NCBI RefSeq assembly: GCF_016019935.1
Contig: NZ_JAECMT010000001.1
Coordinates: 248,022-312,021 of the forward strand
DNA from: Paenibacillus sp. GSMTC-2017
GTDB taxonomy: Bacteria > Bacillota > Bacilli > Paenibacillales > Paenibacillaceae
DNA: 64,000 nucleotides
Direction of reading: 5' to 3'
Positions 25,364 through 34,127 of this stretch are shown piece by piece. Below the pieces are notes generated by a model. That model was not told the DNA's origin, did not search any database, and worked only from the letters and a program-made list of their open reading frames with translations. A program made the position numbers and the translations under genes. Numbering within the stretch: the stretch's first letter is position 1; the number at the start of each line of letters is the position of its first letter.

Positions 25364-26126
25364 CCCACCATCTCCTAATCTCATTCGCTAGTTGTTCTTC
25401 TCTGCCAATAAACGGTACATGTCCACATTGCGACAACGTTATTAGCTCAGATTGTGACAACAACGTATGAAGCTCTACGGCAGCTGGATATGGACAAATG
25501 TAATCCTCAGTACCATGGATAATAAGAGTGGGACATTTGATATCACTGAGTACACTTAAACTTTGTTCAACTATTAACGTGTTGAGCCCGGATATTAAAG
25601 CCTCATTTGTCCAATTTCCCGATGATGGAATACAATTCCCTTTATGTTGCTCCCACTCAGCATCAGTAAATAATAGTCTTCTAAACCTCGTTTCCACACT
25701 TGTTCTATCTTTACCTAAACCCGTAATCATACTTCTTACATAAACCTCTGGCCAACCCAGCTCACGTTCTTCTTTTGGTCTTGTGAAACTTGCAGTCGCA
25801 CTAAACAATATAAGTAAATCAGCCAATCCTTGTGCTGCATACTTCAAAGCTAATAATCCTCCAAAGGACCATCCGGCAATTACGAGAGGACGCTTATTCC
25901 CAACTTGCTCATTCGAACGAAGGCTCCGTAGTACCGTTTCTATTGTTCTAATCATCGACCCAGATGAATCTGTCCTATTATAGTCAACGGAAATATGCTC
26001 AAATTGCGGCAAGTTCGTACGCAAACTATCAAATATATTGTCTGGCATGCTCCAGCCTGATAACCACAATATTGTACCTTTTGTTTGATGCTCGCACTCT
26101 ACTTCCAGTTGACCTACAGCACTCAC
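25347..26126 (-). CDS. bioH: Pimeloyl-ACP methyl ester carboxylesterase, BioH-like
   Basis: A 259-aa alpha/beta hydrolase placed between bioF and bioC. The triad is Ser in AGWSFGG, Asp in HGTEDYICPYP and His in CGHVPFIG. By position and size it should remove the methyl ester from pimeloyl-ACP, ending chain growth and releasing the substrate for BioF. Several unrelated esterases fill this role in different bacteria (BioH, BioG, BioV and others), so the name rests on context and fold. ATG 26126 overlaps the bioF stop by four bases. Confidence 0.82.
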   Translation of the reverse strand: MSAVGQLEVECEHQTKGTILWLSGWSMPDNIFDSLRTNLPQFEHISVDYNRTDSSGSMIRTIETVLRSLRSNEQVGNKRPLVIAGWSFGGLLALKYAAQGLADLLILFSATASFTRPKEERELGWPEVYVRSMITGLGKDRTSVETRFRRLLFTDAEWEQHKGNCIPSSGNWTNEALISGLNTLIVEQSLSVLSDIKCPTLIIHGTEDYICPYPAAVELHTLLSQSELITLSQCGHVPFIGREEQLANEIRRWWDEKQS

Positions 26127-27337
26127 CTCTTAAGCACCTCCAATTGCTGGCCAATTTCAATGATTGTTTCTGCGGCTTCAGCAAGTTCTTGCTGACCATG
26201 TACTGCAGACAAGGAAAAGCGTATACGTGCAGTTCCCTCTGGAACAGTTGGTGGCCGAATGGCAACAGCAGCGATACCTTTCTCCTCTAACGCTTCACTG
26301 AAACGTAACGCTTTATCATTATCACCTATAATAAGGGGTATTATTGGTGAGTCTCCCTCACCGATAACATAACCACCCTCTCGCAAAAAGGACCGGAATA
26401 ACACACTATTAGCGTTCAACTGTTGTCGCCGCCAATGCTCGGACTGAACAAGTGATAGGGATGCTAATATTCCAGCAATGATAGAAGGGGGGAGCGCTGT
26501 CGAATAAATGAGCGGTCTTGCTTTGTTTACGAGCCAGCGAACTAACGTTCTACTTCCGCACACATACGCCCCATACAATCCAAACGACTTACTGAATGTA
26601 CCCATCATTATGTCGACATCATGATGGATACCAAGTGCATGGCACAATCCTTCTCCACGTTCACTATATATTCCACTGCTATGAGCCTCATCTACCATTA
26701 ATAATGCGCCATATTCGCGTTTTAACGCGATTAGTTCCTGAAGCGGCGCTTGATCACCATCCATCGAAAATATTGCATCCGTTACGATAAGCTTTCGTTC
26801 TTTGTGACGATATTTCTCTAGTAGCGTTTCCAAATGCTTCATATCATTATGCCGATACCTGGCATGATCAGCACGACTTAAAACAATACCATCTACGATA
26901 CTCGCATGATTAAGCTGATCACTAAATACGACGTCCCCTCTGCCAACTAAAGTACGAATAATACCTGAATTCGCCATATAGCCATTGGCAAACACAAGCG
27001 CCGCTTCACGTTCGTGCCATGCTGCAAGTTCAACTTCAAGGTGTTCAAAAAGTGGATAATTACCCGTAACGAGGCGCGATGCTCCAGCACCTGCACCAAC
27101 AATCGAAAGTGATTTTGACATTGCTTCTATAATTAGAGGGTGCTGGGATAGTCCGAGGTAATCATTCGAAGCAAGATTTAGCAGTTGTTGTTGTCCGCGT
27201 ATGATATAACTAGGATGCAAAGCAACGGGAGCACTATTTCGCAAACTTCGTTCTAATGAACAATTTGCCAAACCATCAAGCTCCCTTTTCATCCAATCCA
27301 TTGGCTCCCTCGCCCATTTCTCAACCTCATCTCTCAT
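26123..27337 (-). CDS. bioF: 8-amino-7-oxononanoate synthase
   Basis: A 404-aa PLP enzyme that condenses pimeloyl-ACP with alanine, the first ring-forming step of biotin synthesis. Family features: LLNLASNDYLGLSQHP near the start, the glycine-rich SGIIRTL and MVDEAHSSG (PLP Asp and substrate His), and the PLP lysine in MGTFSKSFGLYGAYVCG. Length is normal. It overlaps bioD by 11 bp and bioH by four, so translation of the operon is tightly coupled. Confidence 0.96.
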   Translation of the reverse strand: MRDEVEKWAREPMDWMKRELDGLANCSLERSLRNSAPVALHPSYIIRGQQQLLNLASNDYLGLSQHPLIIEAMSKSLSIVGAGAGASRLVTGNYPLFEHLEVELAAWHEREAALVFANGYMANSGIIRTLVGRGDVVFSDQLNHASIVDGIVLSRADHARYRHNDMKHLETLLEKYRHKERKLIVTDAIFSMDGDQAPLQELIALKREYGALLMVDEAHSSGIYSERGEGLCHALGIHHDVDIMMGTFSKSFGLYGAYVCGSRTLVRWLVNKARPLIYSTALPPSIIAGILASLSLVQSEHWRRQQLNANSVLFRSFLREGGYVIGEGDSPIIPLIIGDNDKALRFSEALEEKGIAAVAIRPPTVPEGTARIRFSLSAVHGQQELAEAAETIIEIGQQLEVLKR

Positions 27338-28079
27338 TGGTCATCCTCGTTCCTACTAACGCTTGTTTAATCGGTGCTAGTTGCAAGTGATTTCTAGCTG
27401 CATCTATTAAACCTTCTGTATTCATCCCTTTATCAAAAAAAGGAAAACGACCAAGTACTTTTACTCCACTATAAGCTTCAATAAGTTCAGCATTTGTTCC
27501 CCTACTAGGATCTAACGATTCGTCGCTTGCAACGCAATCGTTCAAAATAACACCAACAATCGGAATACCGTAATTCCGTAAATAGGATACAGTCAATAAA
27601 GTATGATTGATTGTTCCAAGTGAGGAGCGGGCAACAATTAAAGCAGGTATTTGTAGCTCTCTAATCAAATCCACCACTAGTGCATCCTCCGTTAACGGTA
27701 CAGCAACCCCTCCTGCACCTTCAATGAGTAGAGAACTGTATCTATCGAAATAAGGTTCACCAGCCTCCATAATTTGCTGTATCGACAACACCACACCAGC
27801 ATGCTTAGCTGCAAGGAGCGGTGTAAGAGGTGCTTCAAAACTAAAAGAAGCAATCCCCTCCCCTCCCTCTTTTAAACCAGCTAGCTGAACCAATCTTTCC
27901 CCATCAGTAGCCCCGCTACCTAGAACAGCACCAGATTGAACAGGCTTCCAAATACCAACATCTTGCTCTTCTGCACGCAAAACTGCTGTAATTGCTGCTG
28001 TTATTATCGTTTTTCCGACATCGGTATCTGTTCCCGTCACGAACAACGCTCGATTTGCATACAATTTACGTTGCTTCAA
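27327..28079 (-). CDS. bioD: Dethiobiotin synthetase
   Basis: A 250-aa ATP-dependent carboxylase that closes the ureido ring of dethiobiotin. The P-loop is FVTGTDTDVGKTIITAA near residues 13-29, followed by KPVQSG and LLIEGAGGVAVPL, the conserved BioD blocks. It overlaps bioA by four bases and bioF by 11. Confidence 0.96.
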   Translation of the reverse strand: MKQRKLYANRALFVTGTDTDVGKTIITAAITAVLRAEEQDVGIWKPVQSGAVLGSGATDGERLVQLAGLKEGGEGIASFSFEAPLTPLLAAKHAGVVLSIQQIMEAGEPYFDRYSSLLIEGAGGVAVPLTEDALVVDLIRELQIPALIVARSSLGTINHTLLTVSYLRNYGIPIVGVILNDCVASDESLDPSRGTNAELIEAYSGVKVLGRFPFFDKGMNTEGLIDAARNHLQLAPIKQALVGTRMTNER

Positions 28080-29452
28080 CGAAACTTCGCCACCTTCATC
28101 AATTTCTCTTCAGTAACATCAATAATGGCTTGGATCAAAATAGTTGTCATTTCATCCAGCTCAGCTTCGCTACTCGATAGAGGTGGAATAAATACGATAA
28201 CATTGCCTAGCGGCCTTGTTAACATGCCAAGCTCTTTAGCTCTCATACTCGTTCGTACGCCAATCCGCTCTACCCATTCATAGGGTTCCTTCGTTCCCTT
28301 ATTACGTACAAGCTCGATTCCTATCATTAAACCTTGTTGCCGAATATCACCAACATGCTGGTGTTCCCTAAGAGCTTCTAATTTCTGCTTAACAAAAGCT
28401 GCTTTCTCCTTTACTTCATCAACGATATTCCGCTCTTCAAACAACTTCAAGCTAGCTAATGCTACCGCACAACCTAGTGGATTGCCCGTAAAAGAATGTC
28501 CGTGGAAAAAGGTTTTTTGTGCTTCATAATCTGCATAAAAAGCTTGGTACACCTCATCTGTCGCAAGCGTTGCCGCCACAGGCAAATAGCCGCCTGTTAA
28601 TCCTTTCCCGACAACCATCAGATCTGGCGTTACTCCTTCCAAATCGCAAGCAAACATTTCTCCAGTACGTCCAAAGCCAGTAGCAACCTCATCTGCAATG
28701 AGCAACACGTTATAGGCACGACATAACTCTTCTATTTCACGAAGGCAACCTTGTGGCATAACGACTATGCCACTTGCTCCTTGCACGATTGGCTCCACTA
28801 TAAGTGCTGCAATTTCATCTGCTTTCATCTCAAGCAAATGACGCAAGGCGGATATTGTATCTTCTTTAGCTCCCGCTTCACCGCCTTCATGACGATAGGC
28901 ATGAGGATAAGGTATAACGTGTCTCGGAAATAACATCGGACGGAATACGTCATGATACAACGGAATCGCACCAACACTTACCGCTCCAATTGTATCTCCA
29001 TGGTAAGCTTGATTCATCGTAATAAACGTTGTTTTCTTCGTTATTCCTAAGTTACGCCAGTATTGAAAAGCCATCTTGATTGCTATTTCTACACCAGTTG
29101 CGCCTGAATCCGAATAAAATACTTTTGCGAGTCCTACCGGTGCAATCTCTACTAATTTAGCAGCTAACTCAATTGAAGGTACATTTGCCATACCAAGTAA
29201 AGTAGAATGTGCTACACGCCCAAGTTGATCGATGATCGCTTGATTTAACTCAGGAACGTTGTGACCATGTACATTAAGCCAAACGGAAGAAAAGCCATCG
29301 AAAAATTGTCGACCTTCCGTATCTATTAACTTAACTCCTTCACCTCTTTCAATAATAAGAGGATCAGAATCGATATATTCTTTCATTTGAGTAAAGGGAT
29401 GCCATAAGTATTCCTTGTTTAAACAAGATAATCTCTCATAATAGGTATCCAA
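28076..29452 (-). CDS. bioA: Adenosylmethionine-8-amino-7-oxononanoate aminotransferase (TTG start)
   Basis: A 458-aa class-III aminotransferase that converts 8-amino-7-oxononanoate to 7,8-diaminononanoate. It has the BioA N-terminus LWHPFTQMKEYIDSDPL, the PLP region LIADEVATGFGRTG, and the PLP lysine in DLMVVGKGLTGGYLPVA. First gene of the operon. The start is most likely TTG 29452 (AGAGG 12 bases upstream); the nearby ATG is in another frame. A BirA operator lies 25-60 bp upstream, so the operon should be shut off by biotin. No bioB is in the window. Confidence 0.95.
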   Translation of the reverse strand: MDTYYERLSCLNKEYLWHPFTQMKEYIDSDPLIIERGEGVKLIDTEGRQFFDGFSSVWLNVHGHNVPELNQAIIDQLGRVAHSTLLGMANVPSIELAAKLVEIAPVGLAKVFYSDSGATGVEIAIKMAFQYWRNLGITKKTTFITMNQAYHGDTIGAVSVGAIPLYHDVFRPMLFPRHVIPYPHAYRHEGGEAGAKEDTISALRHLLEMKADEIAALIVEPIVQGASGIVVMPQGCLREIEELCRAYNVLLIADEVATGFGRTGEMFACDLEGVTPDLMVVGKGLTGGYLPVAATLATDEVYQAFYADYEAQKTFFHGHSFTGNPLGCAVALASLKLFEERNIVDEVKEKAAFVKQKLEALREHQHVGDIRQQGLMIGIELVRNKGTKEPYEWVERIGVRTSMRAKELGMLTRPLGNVIVFIPPLSSSEAELDEMTTILIQAIIDVTEEKLMKVAKFR

Positions 29453-29476
29453 TAGTCATCACAACCTCTCTGTTTT

Positions 29477-29512
29477 ATTGTTAACTACTAATTATAATAA
29501 TAGGTTAACAAT
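29477..29512 (-). promoter_or_regulatory. BirA operator of the biotin operon
   Basis: ATTGTTAAC at 29477-29485 and GTTAACAAT at 29504-29512 are exact inverted arms 18 bp apart, matching the known Bacillus-type BirA site (TTGTTAAC...GTTAACAA). A TATAAT-like -10 lies in the centre on the minus strand, so BirA bound to biotinyl-AMP would block polymerase. Confidence 0.92.
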
Positions 29513-29549
29513 TAAATCGCAAGCGCTCATACTCAGTTAAACAAGAAAA

Positions 29550-29583
29550 ATGGTGGTGCAGGAACTTAATCCTTCACCACCAT
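29550..29583 (-). terminator. Terminator of the tyrosine phosphatase gene
   Basis: On the minus strand ATGGTGGTG and CACCACCAT pair, with an inner AGGA/TCCT stem, followed by TTTTCTTG. It lies 18 bases past the stop at 29602. Confidence 0.85.
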
Positions 29584-29601
29584 CTTTATATTTTATATAG
29601 T

Positions 29602-30408
29602 CTATGTTATAAGCTTATCTCTTAAGTTCTGAAGTGTCTTTTCGCTAATCCCACATGCTTTGATCAAATAATTTTCTATCGTCCCATACTTACTCAGTAT
29701 CTCTTCCAAAATATCTTCTAAATAGTCTCTGCGCACTTCAAGAAGGGGCTTAAGTCGATCCTTAGACAGTCGAAACAAACTCATTTTTCTAATTAATTTC
29801 GCTTGTTGATCTGCACGACTTTGATTTAACTCATTTGAGAATAAATAATCCTCCATAACGATAGAATATGGCACTCCCACTAGTAGCTGAATAAGAGCAG
29901 CCAACATTCCTGTTCTATCTTTCCCACTCGTACAATGAATAAGTGCTGGTAATTCATCTTCATCCGCAAGTTGTACAATTATTTCTTTTATTTGGTCTGT
30001 ACATTGAAAAGCTATTTTGCGGTAAAAATCTTTCATCATTGTATTCAAATCTATTGTTCGTGCAGACGTCATCAACAATTTGAAATACTGGAATCGAGTA
30101 TAGTCCTTTTCATTCTGTTGAATAGGCACATTAATGATTTGTGGCCTTTGACTATTCAAAATTCTAAAAAGTTTTGATGCCCTTTCATTTGGAGTACGGA
30201 GGTCATAAATCTTTTTTAACTTTAACGTCTGAAACTTCTCCATTTCCTGTACCGTTAATTGTGATGGTTCATCCGAGCGAAAAAGGATTCCAGTCCTCAT
30301 CATCCGACCATCCGAAGTTGGTAAACCACCGATATCTCGGAAATTTCCGATATTAATAAACTGTCTTTCCCCACGATGTACAGCATTTATTGCGGTATTC
30401 ATCCCCAT
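29602..30408 (-). CDS. Tyrosine-protein phosphatase (dual-specificity-like)
   Basis: A 268-aa phosphatase of the bacterial Y-phosphatase-3 family. The P-loop is HCTSGKDRTGM (Cys nucleophile and Arg), about residues 179-189, and the N-terminal motif NFRDIGGLPTSDGRMMRTGILFRSDEP is characteristic of the group. Such enzymes act on phosphotyrosine, phosphoinositides or nucleotides; the target is unknown. ATG 30408 follows AAAGGA. It lies between the biotin operon and a wrecked sensor-kinase gene and seems to be its own unit. Confidence 0.9.
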   Translation of the reverse strand: MGMNTAINAVHRGERQFINIGNFRDIGGLPTSDGRMMRTGILFRSDEPSQLTVQEMEKFQTLKLKKIYDLRTPNERASKLFRILNSQRPQIINVPIQQNEKDYTRFQYFKLLMTSARTIDLNTMMKDFYRKIAFQCTDQIKEIIVQLADEDELPALIHCTSGKDRTGMLAALIQLLVGVPYSIVMEDYLFSNELNQSRADQQAKLIRKMSLFRLSKDRLKPLLEVRRDYLEDILEEILSKYGTIENYLIKACGISEKTLQNLRDKLIT

Positions 30409-30422
30409 GCAAATCCTTTCAT

Positions 30423-30784
30423 TTATGAAAATATGGTAAAGTAATTGTTATGCAGGTTTTGCTTCAATTTCTTCTTCATTCGTTTTGTTTCTTTGAGCAC
30501 AGTCGAAATATGAAGAGCTTCTTCTTTAATCGTATGCTCTGGAAGATGAAGTAAAAGTTGCATATGACTTCGAATGACCGTAAGTGGACTCCTGAGTTCA
30601 TGAGATGCATCTGCAATAAATCGTTGTTGCTTATCCCAACCCTTTGAATCGGAATGAGTGCTCTCCTAGCTAATACATATCCTGCAAGTAATGAAAATAA
30701 AGCTCCTATCGAACCTCCATCGATCATCACTCTAAAAATGGCTTGTGAGATCGCAAGATCGTCCTCTATTACAAGTAGTTTCAT
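30423..30784 (-). pseudogene. Fused and frameshifted two-component system remnant
   Basis: The first 12 codons (MKLLVIEDDLAI) are the start of a response regulator. They run directly into the second membrane segment of a sensor kinase (GALFSLLAGYVLARRALIPIQRV), so the rest of the regulator and the kinase sensor domain are deleted. Then the frame shifts: FIADASHELRSPLTVIRSHM, the HisKA phosphoacceptor box, is in another frame and ends at 30423. The locus cannot make a working system. Confidence 0.8.
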
Positions 30785-30814
30785 AGCCCCCCAATCTTTT
30801 CTCTCTACACACTA

Positions 30815-31510
30815 TTAAACATCTTGACTAGGTGCAACAAATCGGAAGAGAAAAGCTTGCTCATAGGCATATTGCAGATGATCCGCGATATTATTATACC
30901 ATTTATTACCTTGTGATAAATCTACAAAATCTGCAGGAATCATCCGGCGAATGCCAATCTTGAAACCCGCACGGAAAAAAGCATCTGCTACCGTATCAAT
31001 GGTATGTTTTTGCATTGGCAGTGTTGCGTTACTGTTAATTCTATCTCTAATGCTCGGCAAGCTAGGATTACCCGTATAATCTGCAAATGTAGCATAATAA
31101 ACGCCACCTGGCTTTAATATCTTTTTCATCTTGAGCGCATGATCATCTAAGTCAGGTAGTAAATAAATAACTGCTAGACTAAAGGCATAATCAAAATAAT
31201 GTTCATATTGTTCTGGAATAGAATCCGCAAAATAGTGAATGGGTAAGTTTCCTTTTCTACGATTAGCAACTTCTATTGATTGTCGAGCGAGGTCAGTGCC
31301 TACACCTTCTTTGAATGGTCTTTGTTCATAGAGCAGACGAAGGAATCCACCTTGATTACAGCCAAAGTCAAACACATTGCTTTCACTTAAATCTTCTACA
31401 GGTATAAAACTAAGCACTCGCTTCCAATGCGGCAAATGATCGTCTTCCATACCTTGCTCACCTTCACCTTTATACTGCCACCATACATCATATAATGATT
31501 CTGAAGTCAT
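30815..31510 (-). CDS. SAM-dependent methyltransferase, last gene of the metallophore operon
   Basis: A 231-aa class I methyltransferase. The SAM-binding loop is VFDFGCNQGGFLRLL (about residues 46-60), with acidic GTDLARQSIEVA after strand 2 and LKPGGVYYATFADYT later. No family more exact than Methyltransf_11/25 can be claimed. The start ATG follows GGAGG. It begins four bases after the exporter gene ends, so it is clearly part of the operon. Known staphylopine and pseudopaline operons have no such gene as far as I know; it may modify the metallophore, detoxify a by-product, or be unrelated. Confidence 0.82.
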   Translation of the reverse strand: MTSESLYDVWWQYKGEGEQGMEDDHLPHWKRVLSFIPVEDLSESNVFDFGCNQGGFLRLLYEQRPFKEGVGTDLARQSIEVANRRKGNLPIHYFADSIPEQYEHYFDYAFSLAVIYLLPDLDDHALKMKKILKPGGVYYATFADYTGNPSLPSIRDRINSNATLPMQKHTIDTVADAFFRAGFKIGIRRMIPADFVDLSQGNKWYNNIADHLQYAYEQAFLFRFVAPSQDV

Positions 31511-31513
31511 TTT

Positions 31514-32359
31514 TTATTCCTCCTCTATTTGTTTTCTATTAGATAACGCTATACATCCAACAATAATGAACACACCACCAATAATCGTAAGCAAGTCTGG
31601 CACTTCACTCCAAAATAAATAACCAAATATGGTGCTCATTACAATGCCAAAGTAGCTTACAACTTGAACCACTACAGCATTTGAATACGTAAATGCTTTT
31701 GTCAGCAACAACTGCCCGAAGAGCGAAATAAGTCCAATCAGCAACAGATACAGTCCTTCACGAACATCAGGTATGACAAATTCGCCCCACATAAAAGGGA
31801 TAGCAACGAGTGCAGAAGTTGCTACAAAGTAAAAAACAATTTCATACGCATGATGACTTTTGCTTAAGTATCGAATGGCTATACCTGCTGCCGCAGCGAA
31901 AAAAGCACTTAATAATCCGGCAATTGCATAAATGGAATAACTAGAATATTGATAAGGTTTTATGAGGAGCAGAGCCCCAATAAACACAACTGGTAGAAGT
32001 GACCACGTTGCACGCGAAATTTTCTCCTTAAGAAACAGGGCAGATAGGATGATGACAAAAAAAGGTGACAAGTGTGCTAATATACTGGCGTCTGTTAGTG
32101 GCATTTTGGCAATCGTGTAAAAATAAGCGAGCATGTAGAGCCCACCTAAAACGCCTCTTAGCACCAACATCGGAATCCCATTCCGAGAAAAGGTTAGCTT
32201 ACTTTGTCGCATAAGGACTACAATAAGCAATGTGCCAATTATTCCTCTAAAAAATGCGATTTCAGCTGCCGGAATCGTATCGCTAACTTCTTTGACAAGT
32301 GCGTTCATTACACTAAAAACTAGTGACGATAATAAAGCGAGTTGAACACCGTTTCTCAT
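31514..32359 (-). CDS. EamA/DMT-family transporter, probable metallophore exporter
   Basis: A membrane protein of about 281 aa with ten predicted membrane segments in two EamA repeats (first repeat SVMNALVKEVSDTIPAAEIAFFRG). Drug/metabolite transporters of this type export pseudopaline in Pseudomonas (CntI), whereas Staphylococcus uses an MFS protein (CntE). Its place between the importer ATPase and the methyltransferase supports an export role. I chose ATG 32359, five bases after AAAGAGG; an ATG pair at 32377 is open but lacks a ribosome binding site. The gap to the gene before it is short. Confidence 0.82.
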   Translation of the reverse strand: MRNGVQLALLSSLVFSVMNALVKEVSDTIPAAEIAFFRGIIGTLLIVVLMRQSKLTFSRNGIPMLVLRGVLGGLYMLAYFYTIAKMPLTDASILAHLSPFFVIILSALFLKEKISRATWSLLPVVFIGALLLIKPYQYSSYSIYAIAGLLSAFFAAAAGIAIRYLSKSHHAYEIVFYFVATSALVAIPFMWGEFVIPDVREGLYLLLIGLISLFGQLLLTKAFTYSNAVVVQVVSYFGIVMSTIFGYLFWSEVPDLLTIIGGVFIIVGCIALSNRKQIEEE

Positions 32360-32392
32360 GTAAACCTCTTTCATCACACATATTAAGTCGAA

Positions 32393-33184
32393 CTATAGTT
32401 CCATTTCTTCCGCTGCTGCAACTAACAATCGGGTATAGGCATGTCTTTTTTCGCTCCATAAATCTTTAGTGGAAAACAAATCAACTATTCGGCCTTCTTT
32501 CATAATAACGATGCGATCGCTCATTTGCTGTACAGTTGCAATGTCATGTGAAACGAATAAATAGGACATATTTAGCTTCTTCTGTAGCTGTTTCAGTAAC
32601 ATCAGAATTTGCGCTTGTACCGTTACATCTAAGCTCGAAGTAGGCTCATCACAGATTAACAACTTTGGACTGAGACTAATGCCGCGTGCTATCGCAACAC
32701 GTTGCTTTTGCCCTCCGCTTAGCTCATGTGGGTACCGATCAAGATGCTCTGGCTCCAAACCTACCATCTGCAGCAGATGTAATGCTGTTTCCCGCCGTGA
32801 TCGATTAGTACGATTAAAAAAAGGAAGTTGTGCTTGCGGAAAGTTATCCAATGGTTCGATTACTGAACGCCAAATCGGTAGCCGATTATTTAATGAAGCC
32901 GTCGGATCTTGAAACACGACCTGAACGAATCGGCGTAGTGTCCGAAGTTTTCTAGAATCAATATGAACTAACGACTTGTTTTCGAAACGGACATCTCCAC
33001 TGTCCGGTCTTTCTAGAGCAAGCAGCAATTTAGCTACTGTGCTTTTGCCACTTCCACTCTCTCCTACTAGACCAAGACATTCTCCTGCTCCGATTTCAAA
33101 AGAAACATCTCGTAGAGCACATACTACATCGCTACCATTTTTGTACGTTTTACAAAGTTTGTCCACTGTTAACAATACTCGCAT
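32393..33184 (-). CDS. cntF: ABC importer ATPase, CntF/OppF-like
   Basis: A 263-aa ATPase of the nickel/peptide (NikE/OppF) group. Walker A GESGSGKST near residues 38-46, signature LSGGQKQRVAIARG, Walker B LLICDEPTSSLDV, switch His in VSHDIATV. With the other ATPase it would drive uptake of the metal-loaded opine metallophore. The symbol follows the Staphylococcus cnt order (A-B-C-D-F) seen here. It starts 19 bp after the partner ATPase. Confidence 0.85.
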   Translation of the reverse strand: MRVLLTVDKLCKTYKNGSDVVCALRDVSFEIGAGECLGLVGESGSGKSTVAKLLLALERPDSGDVRFENKSLVHIDSRKLRTLRRFVQVVFQDPTASLNNRLPIWRSVIEPLDNFPQAQLPFFNRTNRSRRETALHLLQMVGLEPEHLDRYPHELSGGQKQRVAIARGISLSPKLLICDEPTSSLDVTVQAQILMLLKQLQKKLNMSYLFVSHDIATVQQMSDRIVIMKEGRIVDLFSTKDLWSEKRHAYTRLLVAAAEEMEL

Positions 33185-33202
33185 CTAGTTTCAACAACCT
33201 CC

Positions 33203-34075
33203 TCACCTAATTAGCTTAGGGCATGCTTCGAGTAACATTTTTGTATAGGGATGAAGTGGCCAGAACCTTATCTGTTTTGCATTTCCTTGTTCAACGATTT
33301 TTCCCTCTTGCATAACTGCTATATGATTGGCACGTTGCAATACTTGCCGTAAGTGATGTGAAATATGCAATACTGCACATCCTGTCTCAGCTTGCAGCTG
33401 TGCAATTAAATCCAAAATTAACGCACTCGTTATAACATCTAGCGCTGTCGTTGGCTCATCAACAATAAGTAATGAAGGCTCAAGCATTAAAGCAGCAGCT
33501 ATTGCAATTCGTTGTCGTTGTCCGCCACTGAGCTCAAAGGGATAACTTAAATACACCCTTTCTACTGGCAGCGCCACACGAGCAAGCCATAATTTAGCTA
33601 GATCCGAAGCATCGCTTTTAGACAACTTCCGATGTGAGCGTATCATCTCAACCAGTTGGTTGCCTATTTTGATTGATGGCGTAAAACTGCCCTGATAGTC
33701 TTGATACACAATTCCAATCTGCTTACCGCGCAGTTCCCTTCTGTCATGTGCAGTCTGAGTTAGTATACTTTCTTCCCTAAAGAAAATGTGGCCTGCCCGG
33801 ATGCGAAGTGCCTTGGGTAAAAGTCCGATGATAGCACTCGCTGTGACGCTTTTCCCGCTTCCGCTTTCACCGACAAGGGCAAAGGTTTTCCCCTTTTGAA
33901 TAGAAAAGGATATACCATGAACAAGAGACTTACTTTTGTTATGAAGATAGGCATCAATATATAATTGCTCCACCCGCAGCACCGACTCATTCTTATCCTC
34001 TAATGGAGCAACTACTCTATCCACAGTAGAATCGAGAACGTCCACAGTCTTCTTACTTAAAGCATTTATACTCAT
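33203..34075 (-). CDS. cntD: ABC importer ATPase, CntD/DppD-like
   Basis: A 290-aa ATPase of the nickel/peptide (NikD/DppD) group. Walker A GESGSGKSV, signature LSGGQRQRIAIAAAL, Walker B LLIVDEPTTALDV, switch His in ISHHLRQV. An extra N-terminal stretch of about 45 residues precedes the domain. ATG 34075 follows AGAGGTGAGG. It lies 52 bp after the permease gene 34128-35000. Confidence 0.85.
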   Translation of the reverse strand: MSINALSKKTVDVLDSTVDRVVAPLEDKNESVLRVEQLYIDAYLHNKSKSLVHGISFSIQKGKTFALVGESGSGKSVTASAIIGLLPKALRIRAGHIFFREESILTQTAHDRRELRGKQIGIVYQDYQGSFTPSIKIGNQLVEMIRSHRKLSKSDASDLAKLWLARVALPVERVYLSYPFELSGGQRQRIAIAAALMLEPSLLIVDEPTTALDVITSALILDLIAQLQAETGCAVLHISHHLRQVLQRANHIAVMQEGKIVEQGNAKQIRFWPLHPYTKMLLEACPKLIR

Positions 34076-34127
34076 ACCTCACCTCTCTTTCCTAAGTCCC
34101 ATTGCTCATTCTACATATTCACCTTCG

